Made by a program: the position numbers and the translations under genes | Shown here: positions 25,125 through 34,558 of the stretch, piece by piece | Layout of the letters: each line of letters begins with the position of its first letter | Position numbering within the stretch: the stretch's first letter is position 1 | Notes under the pieces: generated by a model | The model's input: the letters and a program-made list of their open reading frames with translations, nothing else | The model's database searches: none | Told to the model about the DNA's origin: nothing | Assembly: GCF_002741015.1 (NCBI RefSeq) | Contig: NZ_CP016618.1 | Span: forward strand, 558,001-622,000 | Reading direction: 5' to 3' | Length of the DNA stretch: 64,000 bases | Source: Microvirga ossetica | Lineage (GTDB): Bacteria; Pseudomonadota; Alphaproteobacteria; Rhizobiales; Beijerinckiaceae

Positions 25125-26153
25125 TCAGGGCGTGAGAAGCGCGCGCCCTGGCTTACCCTTCCTGACGTGGTCGAAAGCCTCGGCTGCTTCTTCGAATGGC
25201 TTGAGGAGTCCGATGGGAAGGCTGACACAGTTCTGTTCGACAAGCCGGCTCAGTTCGGACAGTGCCGCCTCATCCGGACGGAAGACGGTCCATGCGTAAT
25301 GCTTGATGCCTTTGGGCAGAGCGCTCCGGTGACGCTTTTTGTCAGAGATGGTCCTCAGCCCCCCGCGCACCCAGCCGAGTTCGTCGAAGTTTCGCAGCAT
25401 CGGATGCACCGTCGTTGCATGACCGAGCGCGCGGTCGCGTAGGCAGCCGAGCAGCGAGAGATCATCGTCCCACGTAGCGAAGTTGAGCGTCGCATCAAAC
25501 GAGCGGCCGAGTGAAGAAAACGGCTTCTTCGTGCAGTCGACCACATCGGCAGCCCCAGCGCCGATGCAGGCGTCGAAGGTAGAGGGCCGGGCGATCGCCG
25601 TGACCTTTGCGCCCCATTCGGACAGCATCTGCAACGCCAGCGTTCCGAGGCTCCCAGCGGCACCGTGGACCAGCACGCTCTTTTCGGACGCATTCTCCCG
25701 CGTGAGCCCCGCTCCGAAGGTTGCCAGCCACATCGTTACAAAGCAGTAGGGAAGCGCGGCGAGTGCAAGAAGATCCCGCTCTTCGGGTACAGGCAACAGG
25801 TAGTTCGCCTTGACCTGGACATGGCTGGCATGGGTCCCCTCCGCTGAGGTTGGCTTCACTCCGTAGACGCGATCGCCGACCTTGAACCTTGACACTCCAG
25901 TGCCCAGGGCCGTGACAGTGCCGGCAAGGTCGTTGCCGAGCACCATCGGAAACTTGCCGGCACCAAGAAGCGAGAGCAGCCGTCGGCCATAGCCTTGGGC
26001 GCGGTGCACGTCGATCGGATTGACTGAGGCTGCCGCTACGGCGACCCCGACCTCGTCGGCCGCGGGCTTTCGACGAGGGACCTGCCTCATCATGAATCCG
26101 CCGCGACCGCTGGGGTCGAGACACATCGCCGCGTTGGCTGTTGCCATGCTCAT
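25125..26153 (-). CDS. MDR-family NADPH:quinone-type oxidoreductase
   Basis: A 342-residue medium-chain dehydrogenase/reductase of the zinc-free quinone oxidoreductase branch. The N-terminal GroES-like part has VAAASVNPIDVHRAQG, PMVLGNDLAGTV and FKVGDRVYG. The Rossmann part has VLVHGAAGSLGTLALQM and later KVTAIAR. The ends match the family (KPFEEAAEAFDHV, KGKPGRALL). The enzyme probably reduces an alpha,beta-unsaturated or quinone-like carbonyl with NADPH. Its ATG overlaps the stop of the acyl-CoA synthetase gene by 4 bp, and it is the last gene of the putative meta-cleavage operon. Confidence 0.88.
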   Translation of the reverse strand: MSMATANAAMCLDPSGRGGFMMRQVPRRKPAADEVGVAVAAASVNPIDVHRAQGYGRRLLSLLGAGKFPMVLGNDLAGTVTALGTGVSRFKVGDRVYGVKPTSAEGTHASHVQVKANYLLPVPEERDLLALAALPYCFVTMWLATFGAGLTRENASEKSVLVHGAAGSLGTLALQMLSEWGAKVTAIARPSTFDACIGAGAADVVDCTKKPFSSLGRSFDATLNFATWDDDLSLLGCLRDRALGHATTVHPMLRNFDELGWVRGGLRTISDKKRHRSALPKGIKHYAWTVFRPDEAALSELSRLVEQNCVSLPIGLLKPFEEAAEAFDHVRKGKPGRALLTP

Positions 26154-28081
26154 GACTTCGCCTCTTCACCAGTGGATGGGCTGATGGTCCCTTCCAGCAC
26201 CTCCGACTTGAATGCATAGCGGTCGAGCGCCGATCGCAGCGCCGTTACTCCCGCATCGGTCCTGACTCGGATCACGTGTGCTCCCCGCGCATCCCGAACA
26301 TGCTCGACTTCGGCAATGGTCGCGCCGGTGTTCAGCGCCTCGGCACGGACGACGGTCTCGATCTCAAGCTGCTGCAGCGCCGGCTTGAAGATCTTTCCGA
26401 CACCTGTCATCGGCAGCGCCGGCACGACCTTCACCTGCTTGGGAACCGCAGCGCGTTCGGGGATGCTCGCCGTCGCAAAGTCGAGCAGCTCCTGGCCGGT
26501 GACCATCGTGCCGGGCTGCGTTTGTACATAGGCCACCGGGATTTCGCCCGCATAAGCGTCGGGGCGGGCGATTGCTGCGGCCAATGCAACAGCCGGATGC
26601 CGGAGCAAAGCATCCTCGATCAGTTTCGGATCGATGTTGTGTCCACTTCTGACGATAAGTTCCTTGCGCCGGCCCGAGAGCCAGAAACGTCCATCTTCGT
26701 CCTGCCGGCCGAGATCGCCGGTGTTGAGCCAAGGCTCCCCTTCGATGTCGATCCACACGTCCTTGTTGTGTTCGGCATCCAGATAGCCAGAGAAGACGTT
26801 TGGACCTTTGATCGCAAGTGTTCCGGTCTCGTGGATTTCCGCCATGCGCAGGAAACGCCCGTCATCGTCGAGGATGACAGCACGCATCTGCTGATAGGGA
26901 ATGCGCATTCCAATTGAGCCTGCGCGCCGCTCGCCTTCCGGCAGGTTGACCGATGAAGCACAAGTGCCTTCGGTCAGTCCGTAGCCCTCAAGGATCTTGA
27001 TTCCGGTCTTGGCCTCGAAGCTCTCGATCAGCTTGGCCGGCATGGGTGCTGCGCCACACAGCGCGAACTCAAGGCTCGAGACGTCGTTGTCCCCGATCGG
27101 CAGGTCGAGCAGTGGGGCATAGATCGTCGGCACTCCGGAGAACATTGAGACGCGGAAGCGGGAAACGATCTCCCAGAACCGTGTGATGAGCCCCTTGCCT
27201 CGGTAACCCTCGGGCGTACCGAGCACGACGTGATCGCCCTGCATCCACGGCAGTAGTCCGGTGACGATCTGCGCGTTGACATGGAAGAGCGGTAACCCGC
27301 AGAAAAAGGTGCGCTGTGTAGCGCTGGGGCCGAGGATCTGGGCGAGGGCCCAGGCATCAAAGACTTCGTTGCCGTGCGTGCGGGCCGCAATCTTGGGCAA
27401 TCCTGTGGTTCCGCCGGTGCAGACATAGGACGAGCTCGAGGCTTGAGAGATTCCCCGCGGTGCGACGAGCCGATCCGACGGCTGTTCCTGCAGTGCCCGA
27501 CGGAAGTCGACGATTTCGAGACCGGATGCAGGCGGCCTCGGCTCCCCGTCTCGGGGCGGACCCGCCGCGTCTCCCGCATATGGCGAGAGATCAACCCAGG
27601 CGACGACCCGAAGGTCCGGCAGCGTCTGAACATGCGGCGCGAGCTTCGTCCACAGATCCAGGCCGGGCGCAGGCGCCAAGGTCACCAGCACCCGCACGCG
27701 TGCGGCGCGCAACAGCTCCGCGATCAGGCTGGGCTCCAGCAGATGATTGATAGCGAATGCTACGCCGGCCGCTTCGCCTCCCCAGATCGTGAAGTGGGTT
27801 TCGGGCAGGTTTGGCAGCACGAAGGCGACCGGGTGGTCGGCACTAACGCCAAATGCATGAAACGCGTTTGCAACTCGGGTCACGTCGGCCAGCAATTCGG
27901 CATAGGTCCACGTGAATACGCGCTCAAAGCTATCGGGCGTCAGAAAGAAGGACAGTGCCCTGGCGTCGGGCGTGCGTTTGGCGGCGGCGGCGAGCGCCTC
28001 GTATGTCGTCTGAGGCAAGCCGCGGTCTGCGAGCGGCTGCGTCTCGATGGCTTCAATATCGGCGAGATTCCGGATCGGCAT
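26150..28081 (-). CDS. Acyl-CoA synthetase (AMP-forming)
   Basis: A 643-residue ANL-superfamily enzyme that activates a carboxylic acid with ATP and CoA. Motifs seen: SYVCTGGTTGLPKIAARTH (phosphate loop), LEGYGLTEGTC (adenine and acyl site), WLNTGDLGRQDEDGRFWL with the hinge Asp, SGRRKELIVRSGHN, and the C-terminal Lys in GVGKIFKP. It is longer than typical by a C-terminal extension of about 60 residues. It lies between an extradiol-type dioxygenase and the MDR enzyme and overlaps the latter by 4 bp. The substrate is probably an aromatic acid or a ring-cleavage product, but this cannot be read from the sequence. Confidence 0.9.
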   Translation of the reverse strand: MPIRNLADIEAIETQPLADRGLPQTTYEALAAAAKRTPDARALSFFLTPDSFERVFTWTYAELLADVTRVANAFHAFGVSADHPVAFVLPNLPETHFTIWGGEAAGVAFAINHLLEPSLIAELLRAARVRVLVTLAPAPGLDLWTKLAPHVQTLPDLRVVAWVDLSPYAGDAAGPPRDGEPRPPASGLEIVDFRRALQEQPSDRLVAPRGISQASSSSYVCTGGTTGLPKIAARTHGNEVFDAWALAQILGPSATQRTFFCGLPLFHVNAQIVTGLLPWMQGDHVVLGTPEGYRGKGLITRFWEIVSRFRVSMFSGVPTIYAPLLDLPIGDNDVSSLEFALCGAAPMPAKLIESFEAKTGIKILEGYGLTEGTCASSVNLPEGERRAGSIGMRIPYQQMRAVILDDDGRFLRMAEIHETGTLAIKGPNVFSGYLDAEHNKDVWIDIEGEPWLNTGDLGRQDEDGRFWLSGRRKELIVRSGHNIDPKLIEDALLRHPAVALAAAIARPDAYAGEIPVAYVQTQPGTMVTGQELLDFATASIPERAAVPKQVKVVPALPMTGVGKIFKPALQQLEIETVVRAEALNTGATIAEVEHVRDARGAHVIRVRTDAGVTALRSALDRYAFKSEVLEGTISPSTGEEAKS

Positions 28082-28143
28082 CGAACAGCTTTCCTATCCA
28101 GCAATGAAGAACAACGGATGAGGTCGCGGCAGCGCTAGCACCG

Positions 28144-29256
28144 TCAACGCTGCCACTTGCGGCTGGGCCTCGATAGGCTGTCCTTCAGGGCAAGCATCCG
28201 TCTGAAGCGTGCCCTGTCGTTGGCCGCTATCTTGAGCAGGTTCCACAGACGCCGCGCGGTCAGCCGGGCATCGATGAAATCATCCGGCAGGTCAGGCCCC
28301 CACTGGTAAAGCCCCTCTCGATCCATCAGGTGGTATCCAGGTGGTTGGTCTGCATCGAACAGGTCGCCATCGGCATAATGTTCGTGCTTCTGGCCCCACG
28401 GATCGCGCCAGTAGTCGAAAATCTGGCTCCCGAGGAGATGGCGGCCGACGCCCCAGGCATGCCTATAGCTGTTCGCCATCATCACCTGTTGGCCCATTTC
28501 CACCGCGTCGAGATCAATGACTTCGAATGCCACGTGATCGACCTTCGACTCCAAGCCCGTGGAAACGAAGAGGGTGTGATGGTCCGTGGGTTCAGCGCCA
28601 CGATCCAAACGCATGAAGGAGCCGATCGGCGTACCGTCGGGCAGGCACATCACATCGGACGGGATGAAGCCGAATGTGTCTATGTACCAACGCACGCTTC
28701 GATCGAAGTCCGGCGTTTCCAGGACGAGGTGCCCGAGCTTCGTGACCTGCGGCGGCTCGAACTTCGGACGCTGGGTATCGTTGACGCGAACGATATGTGT
28801 TGGGGCATTGTGCTGGATCGGTGGACGGACCGGCAAAGGCGTGCTTGGCGTCATTCCATGCAAGACCTCCACCTCAATGCCTTGAGGATCGCGAAGCCGC
28901 ACGACAAACCCGCCGCCCGGTCCGCCAGCACACTCCACGCGGCTGCCAAAAGCTTTGGCCAGCGTTTCGAGATTCTCCGCCTCCGAGACCGAAAGGCCGA
29001 GACCGAGGAAGCGGGCCCGAGGCCCGCGCGTTATCCGGTAGATATAGGGTTTCGGCCCGGCGCCCCGCATGAACAACTCGTTGTCACTCTTTTCAGCGCG
29101 AACCAGCCCGAAGTCGCAGAGGTAAGCCTCGGCTTTGTCGAGGTCGGGACGTTCAAAATGGGCAAATAGAAGTTCGTGTGCCTTCACCAGCGGAGAAGGA
29201 CCGCGCGGCAACTCGATGCTGCCGGGGCCATGCTTGACTGTAGTTTGGAGAGACAT
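28144..29256 (-). CDS. VOC-family extradiol-type dioxygenase
   Basis: A 370-residue protein with two vicinal-oxygen-chelate modules (about residues 20-130 and 150-290), the layout of type I extradiol ring-cleavage dioxygenases. Likely Fe(II) ligands are His in TKLGHLVLET, His in KVDHVAFEV and Glu in GQKHEHYADGD. The start at 29256 is chosen because GGAAGGAATTGCCG precedes it; the longer frame runs back into the hydroxylase gene. The partner hydroxylase lies 17 bp upstream, so together they could hydroxylate and cleave a phenolic ring. Substrate unknown. Confidence 0.88.
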   Translation of the reverse strand: MSLQTTVKHGPGSIELPRGPSPLVKAHELLFAHFERPDLDKAEAYLCDFGLVRAEKSDNELFMRGAGPKPYIYRITRGPRARFLGLGLSVSEAENLETLAKAFGSRVECAGGPGGGFVVRLRDPQGIEVEVLHGMTPSTPLPVRPPIQHNAPTHIVRVNDTQRPKFEPPQVTKLGHLVLETPDFDRSVRWYIDTFGFIPSDVMCLPDGTPIGSFMRLDRGAEPTDHHTLFVSTGLESKVDHVAFEVIDLDAVEMGQQVMMANSYRHAWGVGRHLLGSQIFDYWRDPWGQKHEHYADGDLFDADQPPGYHLMDREGLYQWGPDLPDDFIDARLTARRLWNLLKIAANDRARFRRMLALKDSLSRPSRKWQR

Positions 29257-29273
29257 CGGCAATTCCTTCCGGG

Positions 29274-30890
29274 CTAGGCTGCAATCCGACGGGCAGTCTC
29301 GCGGCTGCACGCGGCGAACATGTTCAGGACAGTCAGATCCCGCGTCTGCGGATCGAGGCGCGCGGCGATGAAGCGGTCGGGCCGGATGAGAAGCGCGCGG
29401 ACGCCATGACGTTTCACCCACGCCGCAAAGGATGGGTCATCGCATCGTAGCGACGTTGCCGAGATGCGCTCATCGTGGCCGTTCAGGCAGACGAAGCGTG
29501 TGCCAAGAGCTTCGAGGATTGAGAGATCGCGCGGAGACAGCATGCTGATCGGATCGGCCCCGATACCGAGCGCCAGCCACTGGTGGCAGTCCTGAAACGT
29601 GTCCAACGGCGCCGCTCCCTGCGTTGATTGAACACAAGGTTGCGGCATCATCTGACCGATCAACGGATCCCTGGTTCCGGCGGTCAGCACGCTGCGGCCG
29701 ATAGCGGGCGGCGGCAGCACGCCGCCACGACGGATGAAGGCCCGAAAACGGCGCGACATGTTGAGGCAGGCGAAGATGTAGTCCCGCGCCATGGCGACAA
29801 CCCGGTTTGTCGGCATGATGACGAAGGCGAGACGGCGGGATACGTTGACTAATCGGCGCACCACGGGGGCTCGTTCGGCCTCGTAGCTATCGAGGAATGC
29901 GGTCGGCGCGAGCCCTTTGACGACATAGGCTATCTTCCAAGCGAGATTGACCGCATCTTTGATCCCGCTGTTCATGCCTTGGCCCGCGAAGGGCGGCATC
30001 AGATGAGCGGCGTCGCCGGCGAGGAACCCGCGATTGTTGCGCCAGCAATCCGCGACGCGGGCGTGAAAAGTATAGACCGCCTTCCGTTCGATCCGGAATG
30101 AACGGTGTCCAAAATTGTCGGCGATCAGCGAATGGATCCTGTCTTCCTCCAGCAACTCTTCCTGGCGCTCGTTAGGAAGACGCATGAATTCCCAGCGGAC
30201 GCGATCACCAACGGCTGGGATTTCGACACGAGGGCGCCGCGGGTCACAGTGGAAGCTTATCTGCTTGACAGCGTGATCCTGTACAAGCGCATCGACGACG
30301 AGCCAGTGCTGCGCGAAGGTCGAGCCGACGAGTGTCGAACCAAGCATGTCGCGCACCTGGCTTGTGCCGCCGTCACACCCGACGATGAACTTCGCCCGAA
30401 GAGTGCGCATCCCATCCGGCGTCGACACCATTAAGACCACGTGATCACGATGTTGCTGCAGACCCGTTACCATGTGTTCGAACAACGCCCTGACGTTGGC
30501 GAACCTCGATAATCCATGAAACAGGACTCTCTCGAACTGCGGCTGATAGAAGATGCCCAAAGGGGAATGACCGTGAGACCCACGAGCGGGAAAATCCATT
30601 TCCATCAAGGTACGGCCGCGGGCATTGACGTGGCGAACATGCGGACTTTGGACGAGTTCGGGCGCGATCTCGTCGAGAAGACCGGCTATCGAGAAGGACC
30701 GCAACGTCTCGGCATCATAGGCAATGGCCCGCGGGATGCCGCGAAGACCTCCGCTGCCTTCGAGAAGAGCGACTTCCAAACCTGAAAGACCAAGCAGATT
30801 CGCCATCATCAGCCCGACGGGCCCTGCTCCGATAACGTCAACGTCGACCTCGGCCAACGGCGTTGGCTGGACGATAGGCTCCATTGTCAT
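29274..30890 (-). CDS. FAD-dependent aromatic hydroxylase (MhpA/PheA-like)
   Basis: A 538-residue flavoprotein monooxygenase of the class that hydroxylates phenolic compounds with NAD(P)H and oxygen. It shows the N-terminal dinucleotide fold (VDVIGAGPVGLMMANLL), the central DG motif (FIVGCDGGTSQVR) and the second FAD motif (GFLAGDAAHLMPPFAGQGMN). The C-terminal part (about 400-538) is thioredoxin-like, as in MhpA and phenol hydroxylases. It is the first gene of a minus-strand operon with the VOC dioxygenase, acyl-CoA synthetase and MDR enzyme. The divergent FAH-type gene starts about 180 bp away, with a candidate TetR operator between them. Confidence 0.9.
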   Translation of the reverse strand: MTMEPIVQPTPLAEVDVDVIGAGPVGLMMANLLGLSGLEVALLEGSGGLRGIPRAIAYDAETLRSFSIAGLLDEIAPELVQSPHVRHVNARGRTLMEMDFPARGSHGHSPLGIFYQPQFERVLFHGLSRFANVRALFEHMVTGLQQHRDHVVLMVSTPDGMRTLRAKFIVGCDGGTSQVRDMLGSTLVGSTFAQHWLVVDALVQDHAVKQISFHCDPRRPRVEIPAVGDRVRWEFMRLPNERQEELLEEDRIHSLIADNFGHRSFRIERKAVYTFHARVADCWRNNRGFLAGDAAHLMPPFAGQGMNSGIKDAVNLAWKIAYVVKGLAPTAFLDSYEAERAPVVRRLVNVSRRLAFVIMPTNRVVAMARDYIFACLNMSRRFRAFIRRGGVLPPPAIGRSVLTAGTRDPLIGQMMPQPCVQSTQGAAPLDTFQDCHQWLALGIGADPISMLSPRDLSILEALGTRFVCLNGHDERISATSLRCDDPSFAAWVKRHGVRALLIRPDRFIAARLDPQTRDLTVLNMFAACSRETARRIAA

Positions 30891-30940
30891 TTTTGTTTCC
30901 TCCCGCTGGCGTGTTAGCCGCCAGCAGATACTTGAACATG

Positions 30941-30970
30941 ATAGTCAAAACGACTAGATGGTCAATATGA
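30941..30970. promoter_or_regulatory. Candidate TetR operator between hydroxylase and FAH genes
   Basis: The stretch ATAGTCAAAACGACTAGATG, then GTCAATATGA, lies in the divergent promoter. Its reverse complement reads TCATATTGAC, six bases, GTC, then TGAC. The same pattern stands at 32777-32805 before the TetR gene. Shared sites at both promoters suggest control by that TetR protein. Confidence 0.5.
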
Positions 30971-31068
30971 GATTGAACCCTACGGCATCGCGCGCCGCGG
31001 TTTGGTATGTTGGGACGCACGAGAGGACAACGGCGCGATCTATGGGCAGACGATCAAGGGAGGAAAAT

Positions 31069-32019
31069 ATGACTATTAATCTTGTACGATTCATGAAGCA
31101 GGACAGAGCGTGGTGGGGGGTTGCGTCGGGAGAGCAGATCACACCGCTCGCCGACAATTATCCCACCACTGCCGCCTTGATCGAACGGGGTGAAGACGAT
31201 TGGCGTCAGGCACGCGAGCGGAAGCCGAGCGTCAGCATCAACGACATCCAGATCCTGTCGCCGATCACCACCCCGTGCCGGATTTATTGCCAGGGCGCGA
31301 ACTACCGCCAGCACATGATTGAATCCGGTATGAATCCGGATGCTAAGCTGTTCAACATGTTCTTCACGAAGTCCGACGCTTCGATCGGTTCGGCATATGA
31401 GGCAGTCGCGCGACCGCCCCATGTGAAGCTGCTGGACTACGAGATCGAACTTGCACTGGTCTTCCGTCGGCCGATCTCCTCCGCAGTGACTATCACCCCG
31501 GACATGCTGGCCGACTATGTCTTCGCCGTCGCGATCGCGAACGACCTCAGCGCGCGCGATGTCCAGTTGCCGCAGACACAATTCTTCAAGGGAAAGAGCT
31601 ATCGCGGCTTTTGTCCGATCGGCCCCTGGCTCACCGTTCTGGATAGAGAAGAGTTTCCCAGAATTGACGATCTGGAGCTCCAGCTCTCAGTAAACGGAAC
31701 GGTGCGGCAGCGCGACAACACCTCCGCTCTCGTGTTCAAGCCTGCCGAGACGATTTCCGAATTGTCCACTTTCGCCAACATCGCTCCCGGGGATGTTCTC
31801 CTGACGGGCACGCCGAGCGGCTGTGCGCTTCGCGTCCCACCCCCGCCCTTGCGGCGCTTGCTGCAATTGCTGCCTGAGCGCAGGTTCTGGAAGATGTTTC
31901 TCAAGTCGCAGGGACGCCGGCCCGAGTATCTGAAACCCGGCGACCGCATCAACGCACGGATCTGGAGCCGCGATGGCTCACTCGATCTCGGCGAACAGAT
32001 TACGGAGATTGTTGTCTGA
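31069..32019 (+). CDS. Fumarylacetoacetate hydrolase-family enzyme
   Basis: A 316-residue FAH-family protein; relatives hydrolyse, hydrate or isomerise ring-cleavage products. The metal site is visible: YEIELALVFRR (Glu), then IANDLSARDVQ (Asp), with FFKGKSYRGFCPIGPW and the late GTPSGCA. The start at 31069 has the ideal GGGAGGAAAAT. An insertion near residues 258-290 (PPPLRRLLQLLPERRFW) is unusual for the family. It is divergent from the hydroxylase operon and likely acts after the VOC dioxygenase. The TetR gene is convergent with it, 20 bp from its stop. Confidence 0.88.
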   Translation: MTINLVRFMKQDRAWWGVASGEQITPLADNYPTTAALIERGEDDWRQARERKPSVSINDIQILSPITTPCRIYCQGANYRQHMIESGMNPDAKLFNMFFTKSDASIGSAYEAVARPPHVKLLDYEIELALVFRRPISSAVTITPDMLADYVFAVAIANDLSARDVQLPQTQFFKGKSYRGFCPIGPWLTVLDREEFPRIDDLELQLSVNGTVRQRDNTSALVFKPAETISELSTFANIAPGDVLLTGTPSGCALRVPPPPLRRLLQLLPERRFWKMFLKSQGRRPEYLKPGDRINARIWSRDGSLDLGEQITEIVV

Positions 32020-32039
32020 GGGAATTGGGGGCTGCGAGA

Positions 32040-32741
32040 TCAGGCGGCGCTGGCGGTCGTGCGCTTCGGCTGCGACGTCGAGCGCCCTGGTTTAGCCCGG
32101 GATGCGTCCTTTTGAGGGGGCGGCAAGTGCGCGAGAACGGATTTCGTCCGCCGGGCATCAAGACCGATTGCCCGCAGGATTGCGCCGATAGACGGGTTGC
32201 GATCTTGGGATGACAGCCTGCCTTGGCCGAGGGCGCGCATCAGCTGGAGAATGATCCCGACGACGATCTCGAGGTTGAGCTCGACAGAGGCCGCGCGGCG
32301 CGGCAAGCCCTTTGAGAGCTGCTGGAGGTCCTCGAGGAGGCGGCGGCGGACGACCTCGCCCCATTTGGGACTTGCCAACAAGAACTTTGAGGTAAGCGCC
32401 CCCCATCGAGCGTCGTCGAGAGCCTTGTCGATGAATGAGCTGCATCCGAACGCAATACGGAGTGCGGGGTCGTCGAGGGAGAGCCTGACTGGCTGCAGCA
32501 ATTCGTCGAAAGACCTGACCAACTCCTCCGCGACCGCTGCATTCAGGGCGTCAAGTCCGGTGAAATGGACGTAGAATGTCCCCTTCGCGACCCCAGCCTC
32601 CCGGACCACGTCGTCGACGGTGACGGATTCCACCCCCTGCTTCGCATAAAGCGAGTTGGCAGCAGCGATGAGCTGAGCACGGGTTCTCGCGCGCTTCTCG
32701 CGCCCGATTTCGGCGCGGCGGATTGGATTGACTTTTGCCAT
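32040..32741 (-). CDS. TetR-family transcriptional regulator of the meta-cleavage cluster
   Basis: A 233-residue TetR regulator. The DNA-binding part has RTRAQLIAAANSLYAKQG, SVTVDDVVREAGVAKGTFYV and HFTGLDAL; the C-terminal ligand domain is followed by a basic, Pro/Ser-rich tail (about residues 205-233). The start MAKVNPIRR gives a normal N-terminus; an ATG 13 codons upstream is possible. It sits beside the aromatic-degradation genes. A DNA pattern upstream of it (32777-32805) recurs in the hydroxylase/FAH promoter, so it probably represses itself and both operons until a pathway compound binds. Confidence 0.88.
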   Translation of the reverse strand: MAKVNPIRRAEIGREKRARTRAQLIAAANSLYAKQGVESVTVDDVVREAGVAKGTFYVHFTGLDALNAAVAEELVRSFDELLQPVRLSLDDPALRIAFGCSSFIDKALDDARWGALTSKFLLASPKWGEVVRRRLLEDLQQLSKGLPRRAASVELNLEIVVGIILQLMRALGQGRLSSQDRNPSIGAILRAIGLDARRTKSVLAHLPPPQKDASRAKPGRSTSQPKRTTASAA

Positions 32742-33075
32742 AACTAACGAGGTCCCAAGGTCACATTGCACATAAGTCATATTGACGACAACGTCCAGAC
32801 TGACCGTGACGGTCGCGATGCATTGCACAGGCGTCCGCCTTCTTCAGTCTTCATGATGACAATCGGATACCTGTTCGAAACTATTGCGTGGACCCGCTTT
32901 CTCGAACCTATCCGGACAATAACGCTCCTCACAGGCGACACTTTGAGGAGCAGTGCCCTTCTCTAGCAATTGTTGAGTCATGCATATGGCGTAGAAGCCA
33001 AAGTCAAAGCTGTATTCAGCTATTGCGGCGGTCTCTCCTTCGGTTCCTGAGGCCACGTTCTTGCTACGTACTCCG
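32742..33075. promoter_or_regulatory. TetR promoter region with candidate operator at 32777-32805
   Basis: Contains TCATATTGAC at 32777-32786, GTC at 32793-32795 and TGACC ending at 32805, matching the pattern at 30941-30970 apart from one base of spacing. The rest of the stretch up to the AraC gene holds no gene I can support. Confidence 0.45.
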
Positions 33076-34143
33076 TTACCGTGTGTTTGAGAGCAGCTCT
33101 TGCTCCGGCCCTAAGATCGCAGGTCCAATACTCGCCTGCCGGCGAACTGAGCGCGGGCTTGCGCCGAAGCGATGTCGGAATGCTCGCGAGAACGCTGACA
33201 CCTCGGCATAACCGAGGCTTGCGGCGATCTCTCCGATCGGCTGGCTGCCGCTCTCCAGAAGCGAGCGGGCGAGCCCAAATCGCTCATCGTCGCGCAGTTC
33301 GCTGAACGACAGGCCGCGCTCGGCAAGCGCCCGCTGCAAACTCCGCCGGGATATCCTGAGCCGCTCGGCGACGAAGGGAAGATCGGCCCGACCCAGGGCA
33401 ATGCCGTCGCGGATGGCCATACGGATGGCGTCGCTGACATTGGTGGTGGCCGCCCCCCGCTCCGAGAGGTAATGGGCGTAAGTCGATAGCAGCGCGTGCA
33501 AGCGAGGATCAACATCCGCCTTCTCGGCGCGGAGATCGTCACGTCTAAACTCAATTGCGTTCACCGGCGCGTTGAACACGACGGGACACCCCAGAATTTC
33601 ACGGTATCGTTCCGCACGCTTGGGCTCCGGCATGGCGTGGAGCACCCGAAGCGGTCGCCAGGATGGACCCCGGTGAGCTTGGAGCATCCGTACGAGATAC
33701 GCGCTGGAGTGACCCGTGAACTGCGTGGCAGGGCCGACGTCCGCGATGATTGACCAGAGGAACGCCGGCGGCTCCCGGTCCTCCACCAGCTCAACCAGAA
33801 CGCCTCCGACAAGAGATGGCAGTGTCCAGGCGAGGTCGCGGACCGCATCGCGAAAATAGCGCGCGTTCATCAAAAGATAGCCCGGGATGCCGGAGCGCAG
33901 TGCCCGGGTTCTCGCCCCCAGCCGGAGACCGAATAGCGGATCGCCGGTGAGGTGAGCTGCGACCTCAAAGTAGGCAACATATTTGCGGAACGCCGTTCTC
34001 TGCCCGGGGCGATCTATCACGGTGAGCGGAACATCGATTGCCTGGAAGACCGCTGCAGCGCCGCCGGGAGCGTGCCGTACCGCGTGGTCAAAGCCAGACC
34101 AAGCCATCCCATCGACCAATGCTTCCATTTTGAGTGTGGGCAT
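33076..34143 (-). CDS. AraC-family regulator (OruR/ArgR-like, Arabinose_bd type)
   Basis: A 355-residue regulator. The N-terminal domain (about residues 20-210) is of the PF12625 type (HLTGDPLFGLRLGARTR, GIPGYLLMNA). The C-terminal AraC helix-turn-helix pair has DLPFVAERLRISRRSLQRAL and PIGEIAASLGYAEVSAFSRA, then FRHRFGASPRSVR. I start at 34143 (MPTLKMEALV), which gives the normal family N-terminus. It is divergent from the acyl-CoA ligase gene and is the likely activator of the catabolic cluster to its right. The effector is unknown. Confidence 0.9.
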   Translation of the reverse strand: MPTLKMEALVDGMAWSGFDHAVRHAPGGAAAVFQAIDVPLTVIDRPGQRTAFRKYVAYFEVAAHLTGDPLFGLRLGARTRALRSGIPGYLLMNARYFRDAVRDLAWTLPSLVGGVLVELVEDREPPAFLWSIIADVGPATQFTGHSSAYLVRMLQAHRGPSWRPLRVLHAMPEPKRAERYREILGCPVVFNAPVNAIEFRRDDLRAEKADVDPRLHALLSTYAHYLSERGAATTNVSDAIRMAIRDGIALGRADLPFVAERLRISRRSLQRALAERGLSFSELRDDERFGLARSLLESGSQPIGEIAASLGYAEVSAFSRAFRHRFGASPRSVRRQASIGPAILGPEQELLSNTR

Positions 34144-34558
34144 GCCGCAATCTCTCGCCGGGGTCCTGGCGTATAATATCAGAAAATCGGCGCATTGAGA
34201 CAACTCATGCGCCGTCGCCGATGAATTCCGGCCTGCCGTCGACAGGATCGATCCGAACAGCGGCCCAATGGGCTCGCCACCCTTCGGCAAAGGACAGGGG
34301 CATCGCCCTAATCATCGAGCGGCTGTGAGCACGGAACACGGGCATGGAGCAATGGCCCAGAGACGCTCCGGGTAGAACTAATAGACTACGCCACGGCGCA
34401 TTCTGCCAACAACGTGGCGCATATTGGCAATTCCAGTCCGGACTTCGGTGCCATGCTTACGGCGAGACAATAGCTGCATCCGAACAGGGAAAGAGACCAC
34501 AGGGTCCCGGGCAGCAAGTCAAACAACATAACTGCCAGCATTAAGGGAGTTTGGCACC
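34144..34558. other. Divergent promoter region, no gene seen
   Basis: About 415 bases between the AraC gene and the ligase. Several short open frames lack ribosome sites. Promoters for both genes must lie here; I could not single out an operator. Confidence 0.45.
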
